Assembly (NCBI GenBank): GCA_964019335.1
Contig: OZ025650.1
Coordinates: 931,948-995,947, forward strand
DNA: 64,000 nt
Origin: Diplonema japonicum
Lineage: Eukaryota; Euglenozoa; Diplonemea; Diplonemida; Diplonemidae
Direction of reading: 5' to 3'
Positions 1 to 8,061 of the stretch are shown piece by piece. Within the stretch, counting starts at the first letter, position 1. Each line of letters begins with the position of its first letter. A program made the translations under genes and the position numbers. Under the pieces are notes generated by a model. That model saw only the letters and a list, made by a program, of their open reading frames with translations. It had not been told where the DNA came from and made no database searches.

Positions 1-228
1 TTAAAGGAATCCCAAAGGATGACCCTATTCTTTATTTTCTCTGTAGAGCTAGTAATTCTTGCTTTTAAGTGTTTTTCTTTCTTTTTTTTTTTTAATTTTG
101 GTCTTTTGTTTTCATTTTCTTCTCCACCCCTTCCACCCCCTCTTTCCATTCACACCCCCTCCGTTTTTTTCCCTATCAAAGTCCCCGATGATATTCGATC
201 AGTTCTTTTTTAAAAGACATTATTACAC
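1..228. other. pyrimidine-rich left flank
   Basis: T/C-rich spacer with long T runs and no credible gene. It resembles the spacers between the plus-strand genes further right and probably holds the 5' untranslated region of the gene that starts at 229. Confidence 0.5.
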
Positions 229-840
229 ATGCCGCAATACAAGGGATTGTGTGTGTTCGACATTGATAACACACTGACGAGGGGGGCAGCAGCGGGGATG
301 GAGTGCAATGAAAAAAAAGGAATTCGTTTTACACCAGAATGCAACAAGTGCGAAGGGGATAGAAGCGCAGCGGGGCTTGGGTTCAAGGGTGCTTCAACCT
401 ACCCGGGGGCGTATGCGAAGGAAGCAATTCGGCACTGTAGGGAACAAGGCTATGCTGTGGGTGTTGCCACGTACGCACGATGTGCTGCGCAGGGTCCTGC
501 GGGGGTCGATTCTCGGCTTCAGTTTCTAAGCGGCATGGGGCTTCCCCACAGCGTCGTGTCCCGTGACCCCTCAGGCACCTACCACAAAGGCCCCGCCTTG
601 ATGTGCTATAGCAGCACCACCCCGAACAAGGGCACCATGGTTAAAAAGCTCATGGACAACTTCTCCGTGAGCCCGTCCCACACTGTCTTCTTCGACGATC
701 AGAAACGGTTTTTAAAGCAAGTCAAGCCAACTCATGCGCATACCCAGCTTGCTTCCTCATCGTGCCATGGTGTGTACTGCCCCACTGGGTGCGGGCTAAC
801 AAAGACAGAGTTTAAAAGGGGAATGCACAAAGTTTCATGA
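229..840 (+). CDS. HAD-superfamily phosphatase-like protein
   Basis: 203-aa protein with the HAD signature. Motif I FDIDNTLT (residues 10-17) supplies the nucleophile Asp11 and acid/base Asp13. A motif II-like strand (VGVATYA) follows near residue 80, a motif III lysine lies in NKGTMVKKL, and motif IV is VFFDDQ near residue 150 with the metal-binding Asp pair. HAD enzymes use the first Asp to form a phospho-enzyme; the substrate cannot be read from sequence. The last 40 residues are Cys/His-rich and do not look like a HAD fold, so an unrecognised intron near the 3' end is possible. The start is the first ATG after a T-rich leader. Confidence 0.75.
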   Translation: MPQYKGLCVFDIDNTLTRGAAAGMECNEKKGIRFTPECNKCEGDRSAAGLGFKGASTYPGAYAKEAIRHCREQGYAVGVATYARCAAQGPAGVDSRLQFLSGMGLPHSVVSRDPSGTYHKGPALMCYSSTTPNKGTMVKKLMDNFSVSPSHTVFFDDQKRFLKQVKPTHAHTQLASSSCHGVYCPTGCGLTKTEFKRGMHKVS

Positions 841-969
841 TGAACGTTATTATTTTTTTTTTTGTCCTGCACTTTGAGTTTTTTTTAATATTGCTGGGCG
901 GATCTAGTGTGTTGTTAAAATATTACCCCTTTATCAGGATGTGACGCCCCACTTTCCTTCCACCACAAC

Positions 970-1918
970 ATGTGGTTGCTGGTCATAGATGTACAGCTCT
1001 GCAGCATCGGGTCTGTGTATCTTAGTAAGTATCTTCTTGACAACTCGGGCGACGGGCATTTCACAATTGCAGCACTGCAGCTGTTGATAAAATGGTTGTT
1101 GTTGGAGCTAGTGGTGCAGACGGGGTATTTCAAGCTGGCGCCCAAGCAAGTGGGGTTGCTGCAGCGGACGCACACGACGGGGATGATGACGGCGGCGTTG
1201 GGGTATGCTTTGACACACGTGGCGGGGCTGATGTCTTTGGGGGACAACAGCCTCCTGCTTGATCAGACCACCAAGATGGCAATGGTGCCCGCGACAGTGT
1301 TGTTCCAGCTGTTCGTGCGAGGGAACCCCATCCCTCTGTATTCATGGACGGCACTGGCAGCAACGCTGTCGGGGTGTGTGCTGTACTTCACAGCCGACGT
1401 GAATGCCACAGGGATAGGGGGCGTGGTCTGCGTGGCGTACTTCATCATAAGAACATTTTATGACTTCTGCGTGATGGAAAAGGATGATGAGTACGAGCCC
1501 CCGTCCGGCAGCACCTATCGGATAGAACCGCTCAGTGCAGCGATGCTGTTCGTTGCCGCACCTCTGACGGAGCCTAACTGGTATGATGGGAGAAGGAAAG
1601 TGTCATAAAAAAAACAGGTACGACATCGCCACATCCTGGACCACTCTTCTCCTCGTCACCCTGGGCTCCATGGCACACCTCTTCGCACACATCGGAATGA
1701 TCGCCATTGTTGAACGTGCAAATGTTGCCGCCGTCTCGATCTTTTTTTGCGTTCTTAAGCTCTTCCTCTTCGTCATCATAGAGTGCATCATCATTGGCCG
1801 CACCACGATCGTTGCCGAGCAGGCCATGGGCATGCTCCTCGTCATGGTGGGCCTCATGGCAACACTCAACTTCGTAACTGCTCACTGGTATGGGGGTACG
1901 GGGGCAAAAAAGAAATGA
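970..1918 (+). CDS. DMT/TPT-type membrane transporter, two exons
   Basis: Exons 970-1580 and 1618-1918 join into a 303-aa protein. The 37-nt intron 1581-1617 starts GTATG and ends ACAG; joining restores W-Y-D across the junction, while without it both halves run into stops. The protein is almost wholly hydrophobic, about nine to ten membrane helices, with an N-terminal SVYLSKYLL and FTIAALQLLI resembling the first helices of the triose-phosphate/nucleotide-sugar translocator branch of the drug/metabolite transporter superfamily. A sugar-nucleotide carrier of Golgi or ER is the likeliest role by family, but the substrate is unknown. Fold assignment rests on pattern, not alignment. Confidence 0.7.
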
Positions 1919-2495
1919 AAAGAAAAAAAAATACAGCCTGCTTATCATCGGGACAATCTATATTACGGTTATCGCGAATGGGTCTTTTCTTTCGCCTTTC
2001 CACTTCACCTAGTAAGGCGGAGAAGGGAACAAAATTGCCGTTCACAGTGTCTCTTCAACTTTGCCATCTTGTGCAGAAAACAACAGCTTTTTCTTTAAAG
2101 CATGACGACCACACTGCCACAACCAAGGTGCCCTGTCAGCCTGCGAGCACTTTATTTTAAAACTATGTTGTTCATGTGGCCCACATTACATTTCTTACTC
2201 CGAAAAAAACCAAAAATTGGTCAATTTGCTGTAGACGGACTATCTTTTTTCCTTCACAAAAGAAATAGGGTTTGAATGAGGAATAAAAAGCAAAGAAGAA
2301 GAAAGAAGGGAGGATGATGTTTTTTGTTCTTTTTCTTGAATTTTCCTTCATGTTTGGAGGGGCAACACAAAAGTGGGTACTGCCCTTCTCGCCCTGCAGT
2401 TATATTTCCTGCTTTTTCTTTTTTAGTTGGAGATTTGTCTTTCGTTCTTTCGCTTTCATCCCTTCCCTTTCTCTAACCCACCATACTAGCACCAG
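1919..2495. other. intergenic spacer, no gene seen
   Basis: About 580 nt between the transporter and the 742-aa gene. The first part is mixed composition with no coding support; the last 150 nt becomes T/C-rich and ends in ACCAG directly before the next ATG, like a splice-acceptor region. Confidence 0.5.
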
Positions 2496-4724
2496 ATGGC
2501 CGCAGTGCGAAGGGTGCAAGGCATGAAGAGACAGATGCCTGTGATGCCTTTCAGAAAGAGGATCATGCGGAGATGCTCTGATGTGGTGAATTTGAAGGAC
2601 GATGTGGAGGACACGGAAGAGCCGCCTGTGTGGACACGCCTGTGGTACTGCGAGGTCACGGGGCTTTTAGAAAGCTTTCAAGGTCTGCCTGAGGAGGAGT
2701 ACCTCCTCGGCGTTCTTGCGGAGGAGGAACGGACGTACCAGATTTTCGACCCCCTTGCCCTGGAGACGTGGCAGCAAGCCATCCAGATGTGGGCATCCAT
2801 GCAATGCCTCGAGTGCTTCTCACACACCACTCTCAGCAGGGCTTGTCTCAAGGTTGTCGTCTCGTCCGTTGTGGACGGCTCGCCTGTTGTGGGTGTCTGG
2901 ATCCCGACCTACTGGGTGGAGGCATGGGGTGTCGCACGGCATGGGTTCCACGGCCCCGTCGTTGCATACACAACACCTGAAGAAGCGGCCCAGGGCAGCA
3001 CTGTCCCCAAGGGCGCCACAGGTATCTACACACCTGTCATGCTGTTTGGCTGGCTGGCGGTGTGCTGTGATGCTACTGTTTCTAACGCGCAATTCGACAC
3101 CTACTCCAGCTCCTCCACCTACCTGCATGATGTGTACCACCCTGACGGCTATAGGCTCATCCTCTCCAATCCCAGACGGGACGTATTGGTTCAGTATATC
3201 ACCATTCCCTGCAAATGGGAAAGGACAGATGTACCAACGGACGTCACAGAGGCCGCAATGCAGGAAGCACAACAGTGGGCGGCCACCTCGTCATGGATCA
3301 TAGAGCGGGAGGTTGCTGTGTCATCATACCTCAGCACACCACAACCGGAGCACCTCCTACTGCAGACAGCTACAGATGAGAAGGAGATACTTACCTGCAC
3401 AGCCTTGGCCACCATCACCCTCGAGTGTACCGTCATGCAAGCCGTGCTTCTGTCACAAGAGGAGCAAGACGCACGCTACGCGCTGTGCACTGAGCAGTAC
3501 GAAGCGATGGCCATCGTGACCACGTCTGAGGCCTTGTGGCACAATGCCATCATAGGTTCAGACATGATACGGTACGAGGAGCACACCGAGGCGAAGCTGC
3601 TGGCTTGCCTGTGGCGCACGAGTCACATGAGGGACTGGGATTCGAGAGGCAAGTTATTGAGCAAGGAAATTTCTCAAAAGTTGCGGAAAGCCATTGCTAG
3701 TGGCACTGAGGATCACGTGTGCATGATAGTGACAACCGTTGACTACGTGCTGAGCACAGTGTCGCAAAGGGCGCAGCTGTGCGAGTGGGACGCCGAGGTG
3801 CTGGCGGGGCTGTTGATGGGTGCAGTAGAAGCTTTTCCAAAAAACAGGTCGCTCGTTATAGACGCGCTGAATGGCTTCTACCTTGTAGTGCCTGGAAAGG
3901 AAAAGAGGACAAGAGACGGGGTGACTACGAAGTACAGGGCGAACTCGAACGAGTGGCGTGGACTGCTGTGCAAGGTGTTAGTGGATGTGATGGAGAGCTA
4001 CGATGGACCCGGGGTATTCAGGGCGAACGAGAAGAGCGGCAGCATGGTGATGGGAGCCTTCCAGTCTGACGCAGAGGCGGCGTTTCGGGAAGTTGCTGGT
4101 GTACCGGACGATGTGGTTTTGGTGCACCACGTGCTGAGGGCCTACACAAGCGTTGGGGGTGCTCATGTCGGGCAAGCCTCGCGCATGAAAGAAGTCCTGT
4201 CAGCACTCTCAGTGTACTACGTGTACGTGGCAGTGTTGTGTGAGGGGCTCAAGGTGCTGCTGGAGATGTTGAGATGCTCGTCGCTCCTGCCAGACTGCGT
4301 AACTGAACTCACTGAGACGTGCTTCTCGATATGTCACTCCCTGCTACGCGGACACACAAAGGACATCGGGGCAGACCTAAAGCAGCCTTACGGACTTCTC
4401 TTGAACTGCTTTTGCGCCATGTCTGTAGGCTCCTCAGGCGTGCGGCGAACTATGGTGCAGCCTTATATCTATGAGTTTGCGGAAAAAGCGCTAAAGAGTT
4501 ACCCCACCGACCCCTGCATCGTGGATAGGGCACTCACGCTGCTCACCAATCTGTGCTTTTGCGTAGCTGTGCGGGAGACCATAGCACAGAGCAGCATCCC
4601 GAACACGTTGAACAAACTGGCTGCAAACCATCTGCGAACACGACCAAAGCAGTTAGCTAAGGCTGCGGCGCTGTTGGACACTTATGTGAAGGTGAAGGGG
4701 CCGCTCATGGCGATTACAGCGTGA
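2496..4724 (+). CDS. hypothetical protein, armadillo-like C-terminus
   Basis: 742-aa soluble protein that I do not recognise. The N-terminus is basic (residues 1-25), followed by an acidic patch (DDVEDTEEPP) and a Trp-rich segment. Residues about 380-740 are helical with armadillo/HEAT character, for example VDRALTLLTNLCFCVAVRET near residue 680. The ATG directly follows an AG dinucleotide (accagATGG), which fixes the start and fits the acceptor pattern of neighbouring genes. No catalytic motif, signal peptide or membrane segment is visible. Function unknown; a scaffold role would be a guess from the helical repeats. Confidence 0.7.
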   Translation: MAAVRRVQGMKRQMPVMPFRKRIMRRCSDVVNLKDDVEDTEEPPVWTRLWYCEVTGLLESFQGLPEEEYLLGVLAEEERTYQIFDPLALETWQQAIQMWASMQCLECFSHTTLSRACLKVVVSSVVDGSPVVGVWIPTYWVEAWGVARHGFHGPVVAYTTPEEAAQGSTVPKGATGIYTPVMLFGWLAVCCDATVSNAQFDTYSSSSTYLHDVYHPDGYRLILSNPRRDVLVQYITIPCKWERTDVPTDVTEAAMQEAQQWAATSSWIIEREVAVSSYLSTPQPEHLLLQTATDEKEILTCTALATITLECTVMQAVLLSQEEQDARYALCTEQYEAMAIVTTSEALWHNAIIGSDMIRYEEHTEAKLLACLWRTSHMRDWDSRGKLLSKEISQKLRKAIASGTEDHVCMIVTTVDYVLSTVSQRAQLCEWDAEVLAGLLMGAVEAFPKNRSLVIDALNGFYLVVPGKEKRTRDGVTTKYRANSNEWRGLLCKVLVDVMESYDGPGVFRANEKSGSMVMGAFQSDAEAAFREVAGVPDDVVLVHHVLRAYTSVGGAHVGQASRMKEVLSALSVYYVYVAVLCEGLKVLLEMLRCSSLLPDCVTELTETCFSICHSLLRGHTKDIGADLKQPYGLLLNCFCAMSVGSSGVRRTMVQPYIYEFAEKALKSYPTDPCIVDRALTLLTNLCFCVAVRETIAQSSIPNTLNKLAANHLRTRPKQLAKAAALLDTYVKVKGPLMAITA

Positions 4725-5044
4725 CTTCCGTCGCGCAGTAGTGATATTTGTTTCCCCCAACAGTGTTAGACACTGAAAGTTTTATTTAATTTTTCGTTCC
4801 TCCCTTTTTCTCTTTTTTTTGAAAAAGAGTCCCTTTTTTCCTAAAGCAATTTTAGCCCCAAATGGAAACGATGTTCTCGCTATGATGCGCACCTAGGAAT
4901 ATGGCTCAATGGAACGGGGTCCCTGGAAATGAATATTTAGAAAAAATTGTGTCCTCTTTTCCCGGTAGAAACTAAGAGTTGCGGTCAAAAAAAACTTAAA
5001 GCTTTTCTTGCTTCCCTTCTCCCCCGTTTAAAAAAAAAGAAAAA
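4725..5044. other. intergenic spacer
   Basis: 320 nt of AT-rich sequence with T and A runs; no gene, RNA or repeat recognised. The last 60 nt is pyrimidine-rich then A-rich immediately before the MAPEG start codon. Confidence 0.5.
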
Positions 5045-5506
5045 ATGACTAAGTGGGACGAGAAGTACGTGATGGCGGTTGTGGCTCTCCCGATGTACTT
5101 TGTGCTGACGATGGCACCGCACTTTGCGCGGCTGCCCGTGATGGCAAGGTTCATGGGTGGCCTGAAGGAGGCGAACGTGGAGCCCAGGAAGGCGTTTGAA
5201 GAGTTGGCTAATTCCGATGACTCGAAAGCTGCTTTTGTACGCCGCTGCACTGGAGCCCACATGAACAGCTGGGAGAACTACATAGTTTTCATTTCTGCCT
5301 TGGTGGCTGCTGTTGCAGGGGGCGTGAAGCCTTCTTTCGTTAACGACTGTTCTCTCATCATCATCCTTGCAAGGCTGTGCTACATTGTGTGTTACCTCAG
5401 CTTCGGACAGGGCATCCTCAGCACCATTCGTAGCTTTTTCTATATTGTTGGACATGGTACATGCTTCGCGTTGTGGGTCAAAGCCTCCATGGAAATTTGT
5501 GATTGA
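5045..5506 (+). CDS. MAPEG-family membrane protein
   Basis: 153-aa protein with four predicted membrane helices (about residues 8-30, 76-95, 100-118, 125-148). The family pattern is present: H-M-N-S-W-E-N-Y-I-V-F at the start of helix 2, then A-R-L-C-Y-I-V-C-Y-L and R-S-F-F-Y-I-V-G in helices 3-4. MAPEG proteins include microsomal glutathione transferases and leukotriene C4 synthase-type enzymes that act on lipophilic electrophiles or eicosanoids in ER or outer mitochondrial membranes. Length is typical of the family. The exact activity, glutathione transferase or otherwise, cannot be assigned. Confidence 0.8.
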   Translation: MTKWDEKYVMAVVALPMYFVLTMAPHFARLPVMARFMGGLKEANVEPRKAFEELANSDDSKAAFVRRCTGAHMNSWENYIVFISALVAAVAGGVKPSFVNDCSLIIILARLCYIVCYLSFGQGILSTIRSFFYIVGHGTCFALWVKASMEICD

Positions 5507-6422
5507 GGGCCGCCCAAAGAAAAGAACCTCTAACTTCGTATTCACAGACCTATCTTATTATTACTCCGAACAAGAAAAAGGGAAGGAACCACACTCTGAC
5601 ATTGTTCCAATCCCAATTTACTCCCCCCTTCCCCCCCCGCCCTCTCTTCTTTTTTTGCAGCATGCGGCCTTCGCTTTAGGGGTTTGCATGTTAATTTGAG
5701 TTTTTTTTCTCCCTTCCATTTGCTCGTTTCACGGGCAGTTCTAGCTATTTTTTTTTTATTTGACAAGTGCTGCTTAGTTTCTTGTAAAGAACAAAAAAAA
5801 GAAAAAAAAAAATGAAAAAGAAAAAAAAGAGAGCAGTGAGTGCTTACCTTATGATTTGTATCACGTTGAAATGCTGACTCTTTTTTTTTGTTTTTGTTTG
5901 TCCCCTCTTTCTCTGTTTCCCTTTCTTTTGGAAACTCAAAAAAAAAAAAAAAAAAAAATGACTGTACTTTTTTGTGTCATTTCAATGTAAAGTAGTACCA
6001 TTATTGATCTTTAGGCTCCATGTGTTCATTGCAGGGCTCAGTTCTTTGTTCTTCGTAGTAAAGAGAAATGAAAGAAAAAAAAGAAAAAAAAAAGAGTTAC
6101 AGAAAAAAATGGGTAGTATTAGAAAACAAGATAAATAAGAAAAAGGTTAACCAAATAGAAAAAAGGGGGAACATAATGTGGCCGGGCACTGACTCCCTCC
6201 GGGTGTATTATGTTTTCATTGTCCTTTCTTTGTTTATTGTTTTGCCTTTCCCTGCCCATCTTTTTTTTTTCTCTCTCTTTTTTTTTTTTTTTTTTGCTTT
6301 GTTTCCCAATCTTCTTTCGTTCTTTCTTCCCTTTACTTTTTTTCTTTTTTTTGAAAAATCCGCTCCCAATCAACTAAGGACAGACCACCCCACCCCACCC
6401 CACCCCACACTACAAACACAAA
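5507..6422. other. low-complexity intergenic region
   Basis: About 900 nt dominated by poly-A, poly-T and C/T tracts (for example an A run at about 5938-5958 and T runs near 6250-6295). Apparent reading frames are only K- or F-rich low complexity. No gene is supported. A short CCCCA tandem run lies at about 6388-6407, just before the LysM gene. Confidence 0.6.
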
Positions 6423-6998
6423 ATGTCGATCAACCAACTGACACAGCAGCGATTGACCACTCGCACAACAGCGACGTACGAGACTGTGGACACGAACATG
6501 AAGAATGAAACACTGCTAGTGAAGGGGCCCATGGGCGAAGGGGAGTGGGTAGGAGTACCCATGAAGACGGTGGGAGGTGTGCTAGTAGAGAAGCATGTCG
6601 AGATTTCTAAGGTGAAAATGGACAAGGATACAGTGGAGAGCCAACTGCACATTGAACACACACTGCAAGGATACGAAACCTTGCCCCTCCTAGCTTTGAA
6701 GTACGGGACAACAGAACTTGACATCTCTCGTTGCAACAGCCTCTTGGGCACCTTGGACTTCGTCTCACCTGGGACGATTCTCCGAATCCCTGCCAGAGGT
6801 GTCACTGACTATGAGCCAGCCGCACCTATATCAGAGAAAGACCTTGCTCTCGTGAAGTTCCGCGCAATGGCGGCTCCCTGCACCAAAGAAGAGGCAGTGT
6901 TCTACTTGCAAGACCACGATTATGATGTACGTGCGGCGTATGAAGCCCGCAAAATCGACATCGAGTGGGAAAAGAAGCACCCTAAAAAGACAAAATAG
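6423..6998 (+). CDS. LysM-domain protein with UBA-like C-terminus
   Basis: 191-aa protein. Residues about 77-123 form a LysM domain: an opening HTLQGYETLPLLALKYG, the central DISRCNSL and a closing PGTILRIP. The C-terminal 55 residues (FRAMAAPCTKEEAVFYLQ then DVRAAYEARKID) look like a UBA-like three-helix bundle in which the Met-containing loop is altered. Eukaryotic intracellular LysM proteins (LYSMD-like) share the LysM but not usually this tail. There is no signal peptide, so glycan binding outside the cell is unlikely. Role unknown; the domain call is by motif. Confidence 0.75.
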   Translation: MSINQLTQQRLTTRTTATYETVDTNMKNETLLVKGPMGEGEWVGVPMKTVGGVLVEKHVEISKVKMDKDTVESQLHIEHTLQGYETLPLLALKYGTTELDISRCNSLLGTLDFVSPGTILRIPARGVTDYEPAAPISEKDLALVKFRAMAAPCTKEEAVFYLQDHDYDVRAAYEARKIDIEWEKKHPKKTK

Positions 6999-7290
6999 AA
7001 CGAAGAAAAAGTATATACCATATGATTTAAAAAAAAAAGAATTCTGTTCCACCCCACCCCCCTTTTTTTTCCGTAATGCGTTGATTCATGCTCAATTTAT
7101 ATCTAGCACATTTATCCTGTTTCCTTTGGGGGGGGGGGGGGGAGAAATCAGAAGCATAGCTAGGAGGGAGTTTGATTTTTTTTCTCCTCCCTTTTTTTTC
7201 CCCCCATGTTACATAGTTTTCTTTCTTTTTTTTCCCCCCTCCTTCTTTTTCTGTTACCCTTTTCTTTGTTTCTCTCTCTCCAGGAGTATT
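6999..7290. other. spacer with G15 homopolymer
   Basis: AT-rich spacer after the LysM gene with an uninterrupted G run at about 7128-7142 flanked by pyrimidine tracts. No gene. Confidence 0.5.
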
Positions 7291-7297
7291 TTTTTTT

Positions 7298-7436
7298 CTT
7301 TTTCTTTTTCTTTTTCTTTTTCTTTTTCTTTTTCTTTTTCTTTTTCTTTTTCTTTTTCTTTTTCTTTTTCTTTTTCTTTTTCTTTTTCTTTTTCTTTTTC
7401 TTTTTCTTTTTCTTTTTCTTTTTCTTTTTCTTTTTT
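7298..7436. repeat. (CTTTTT)n hexanucleotide microsatellite
   Basis: About 23 perfect tandem copies of CTTTTT. The C residues fall at exact 6-nt spacing from 7298 to 7430. Reading frames through it (Ser-Phe, poly-Phe or Lys-Arg repeats) are artefacts. The purity suggests a young or actively slipping array. Confidence 0.97.
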
Positions 7437-7439
7437 TCC

Positions 7440-7895
7440 AGTCTGCTGAAATTACTTCACGCACTCGGACTCTCAGTCCATGCCAAACCTCATTACTTCA
7501 CGGAAGTATTATAGGTTCGGCAAGTAGCTCCCTCTGCATCTCTCCCACTGGCCACTGGCAGGAAAGTACTCCTGTGAAAGCCGAGAGAGGATGAAGGCCA
7601 ACTGTCCTTCAAATATAATTGAAGTACGTGAAAAGGTTGAGCGAGGAAGTCAGCCCTACTCTGCCCACATCGAATAGTACAGTACAAGCGAGAGGATGAG
7701 TTTGATGACCTGCCAAGGTTCGCCCCTCATGGTGAAGTGATTTCAGAGTCATGAAACAAAACCCTTACCTACCGCCAAGGAATGCCTTTACCGTCCTCGA
7801 CACCCTGAGCGGTAAGGTCATTACTTGTTGGCAGTAAATATGCTATTATTTTTGTTGCCCTCTTTTTCCTCATAATTCGATTACAACAACACCCA
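7440..7895. other. unexplained balanced-composition non-coding block
   Basis: About 450 nt of mixed, non-T-rich sequence with no convincing ORF on either strand, unlike the other spacers. The direct repeat ATTACTTCACG occurs at about 7452 and 7492, and a near-complement GTGAAGTGATT at about 7732 could pair with the second copy and close a loop of about 240 nt. GGAAAGTACTCCTGTG at 7561 recalls the P4-type GGAAAGT core of RNase P/MRP RNAs, but a matching 3' core was not established. A structured RNA gene is possible; the strand is unknown. Confidence 0.3.
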
Positions 7896-8061
7896 CGGCA
7901 TGGCTGAAAAGGCAGCACTTTCGAGGATTCCCGTCGTGGTGACATTCGACTATAATTTTTTTTTTGGGGTTTCCTTCCTGGGTATGTTTCACAACAATAC
8001 TTTTTTTCCTTCTCTTATTTTTTATCTGAAAGTTTTTTATTCATGCAAGGGGGCAGTAAAC

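Noticed and set aside
2820-3272. Minus-strand frames opposite the 742-aa gene and similar antisense frames opposite other large genes
   Set aside because: They are shadows of the plus-strand coding sequence with no start context or domain of their own.
6922-7514. Long open frames of Phe-Ser, poly-Phe or Lys-Arg across the CTTTTT array
   Set aside because: They are the translation of a hexanucleotide microsatellite in different frames and strands; no unique sequence supports a protein.
7900-8061. Extended N-terminus of the VPV-repeat protein from the ATG at 7900
   Set aside because: The added residues come from T-rich spacer sequence and break the character of the protein; the ATG at 8062 is more likely.
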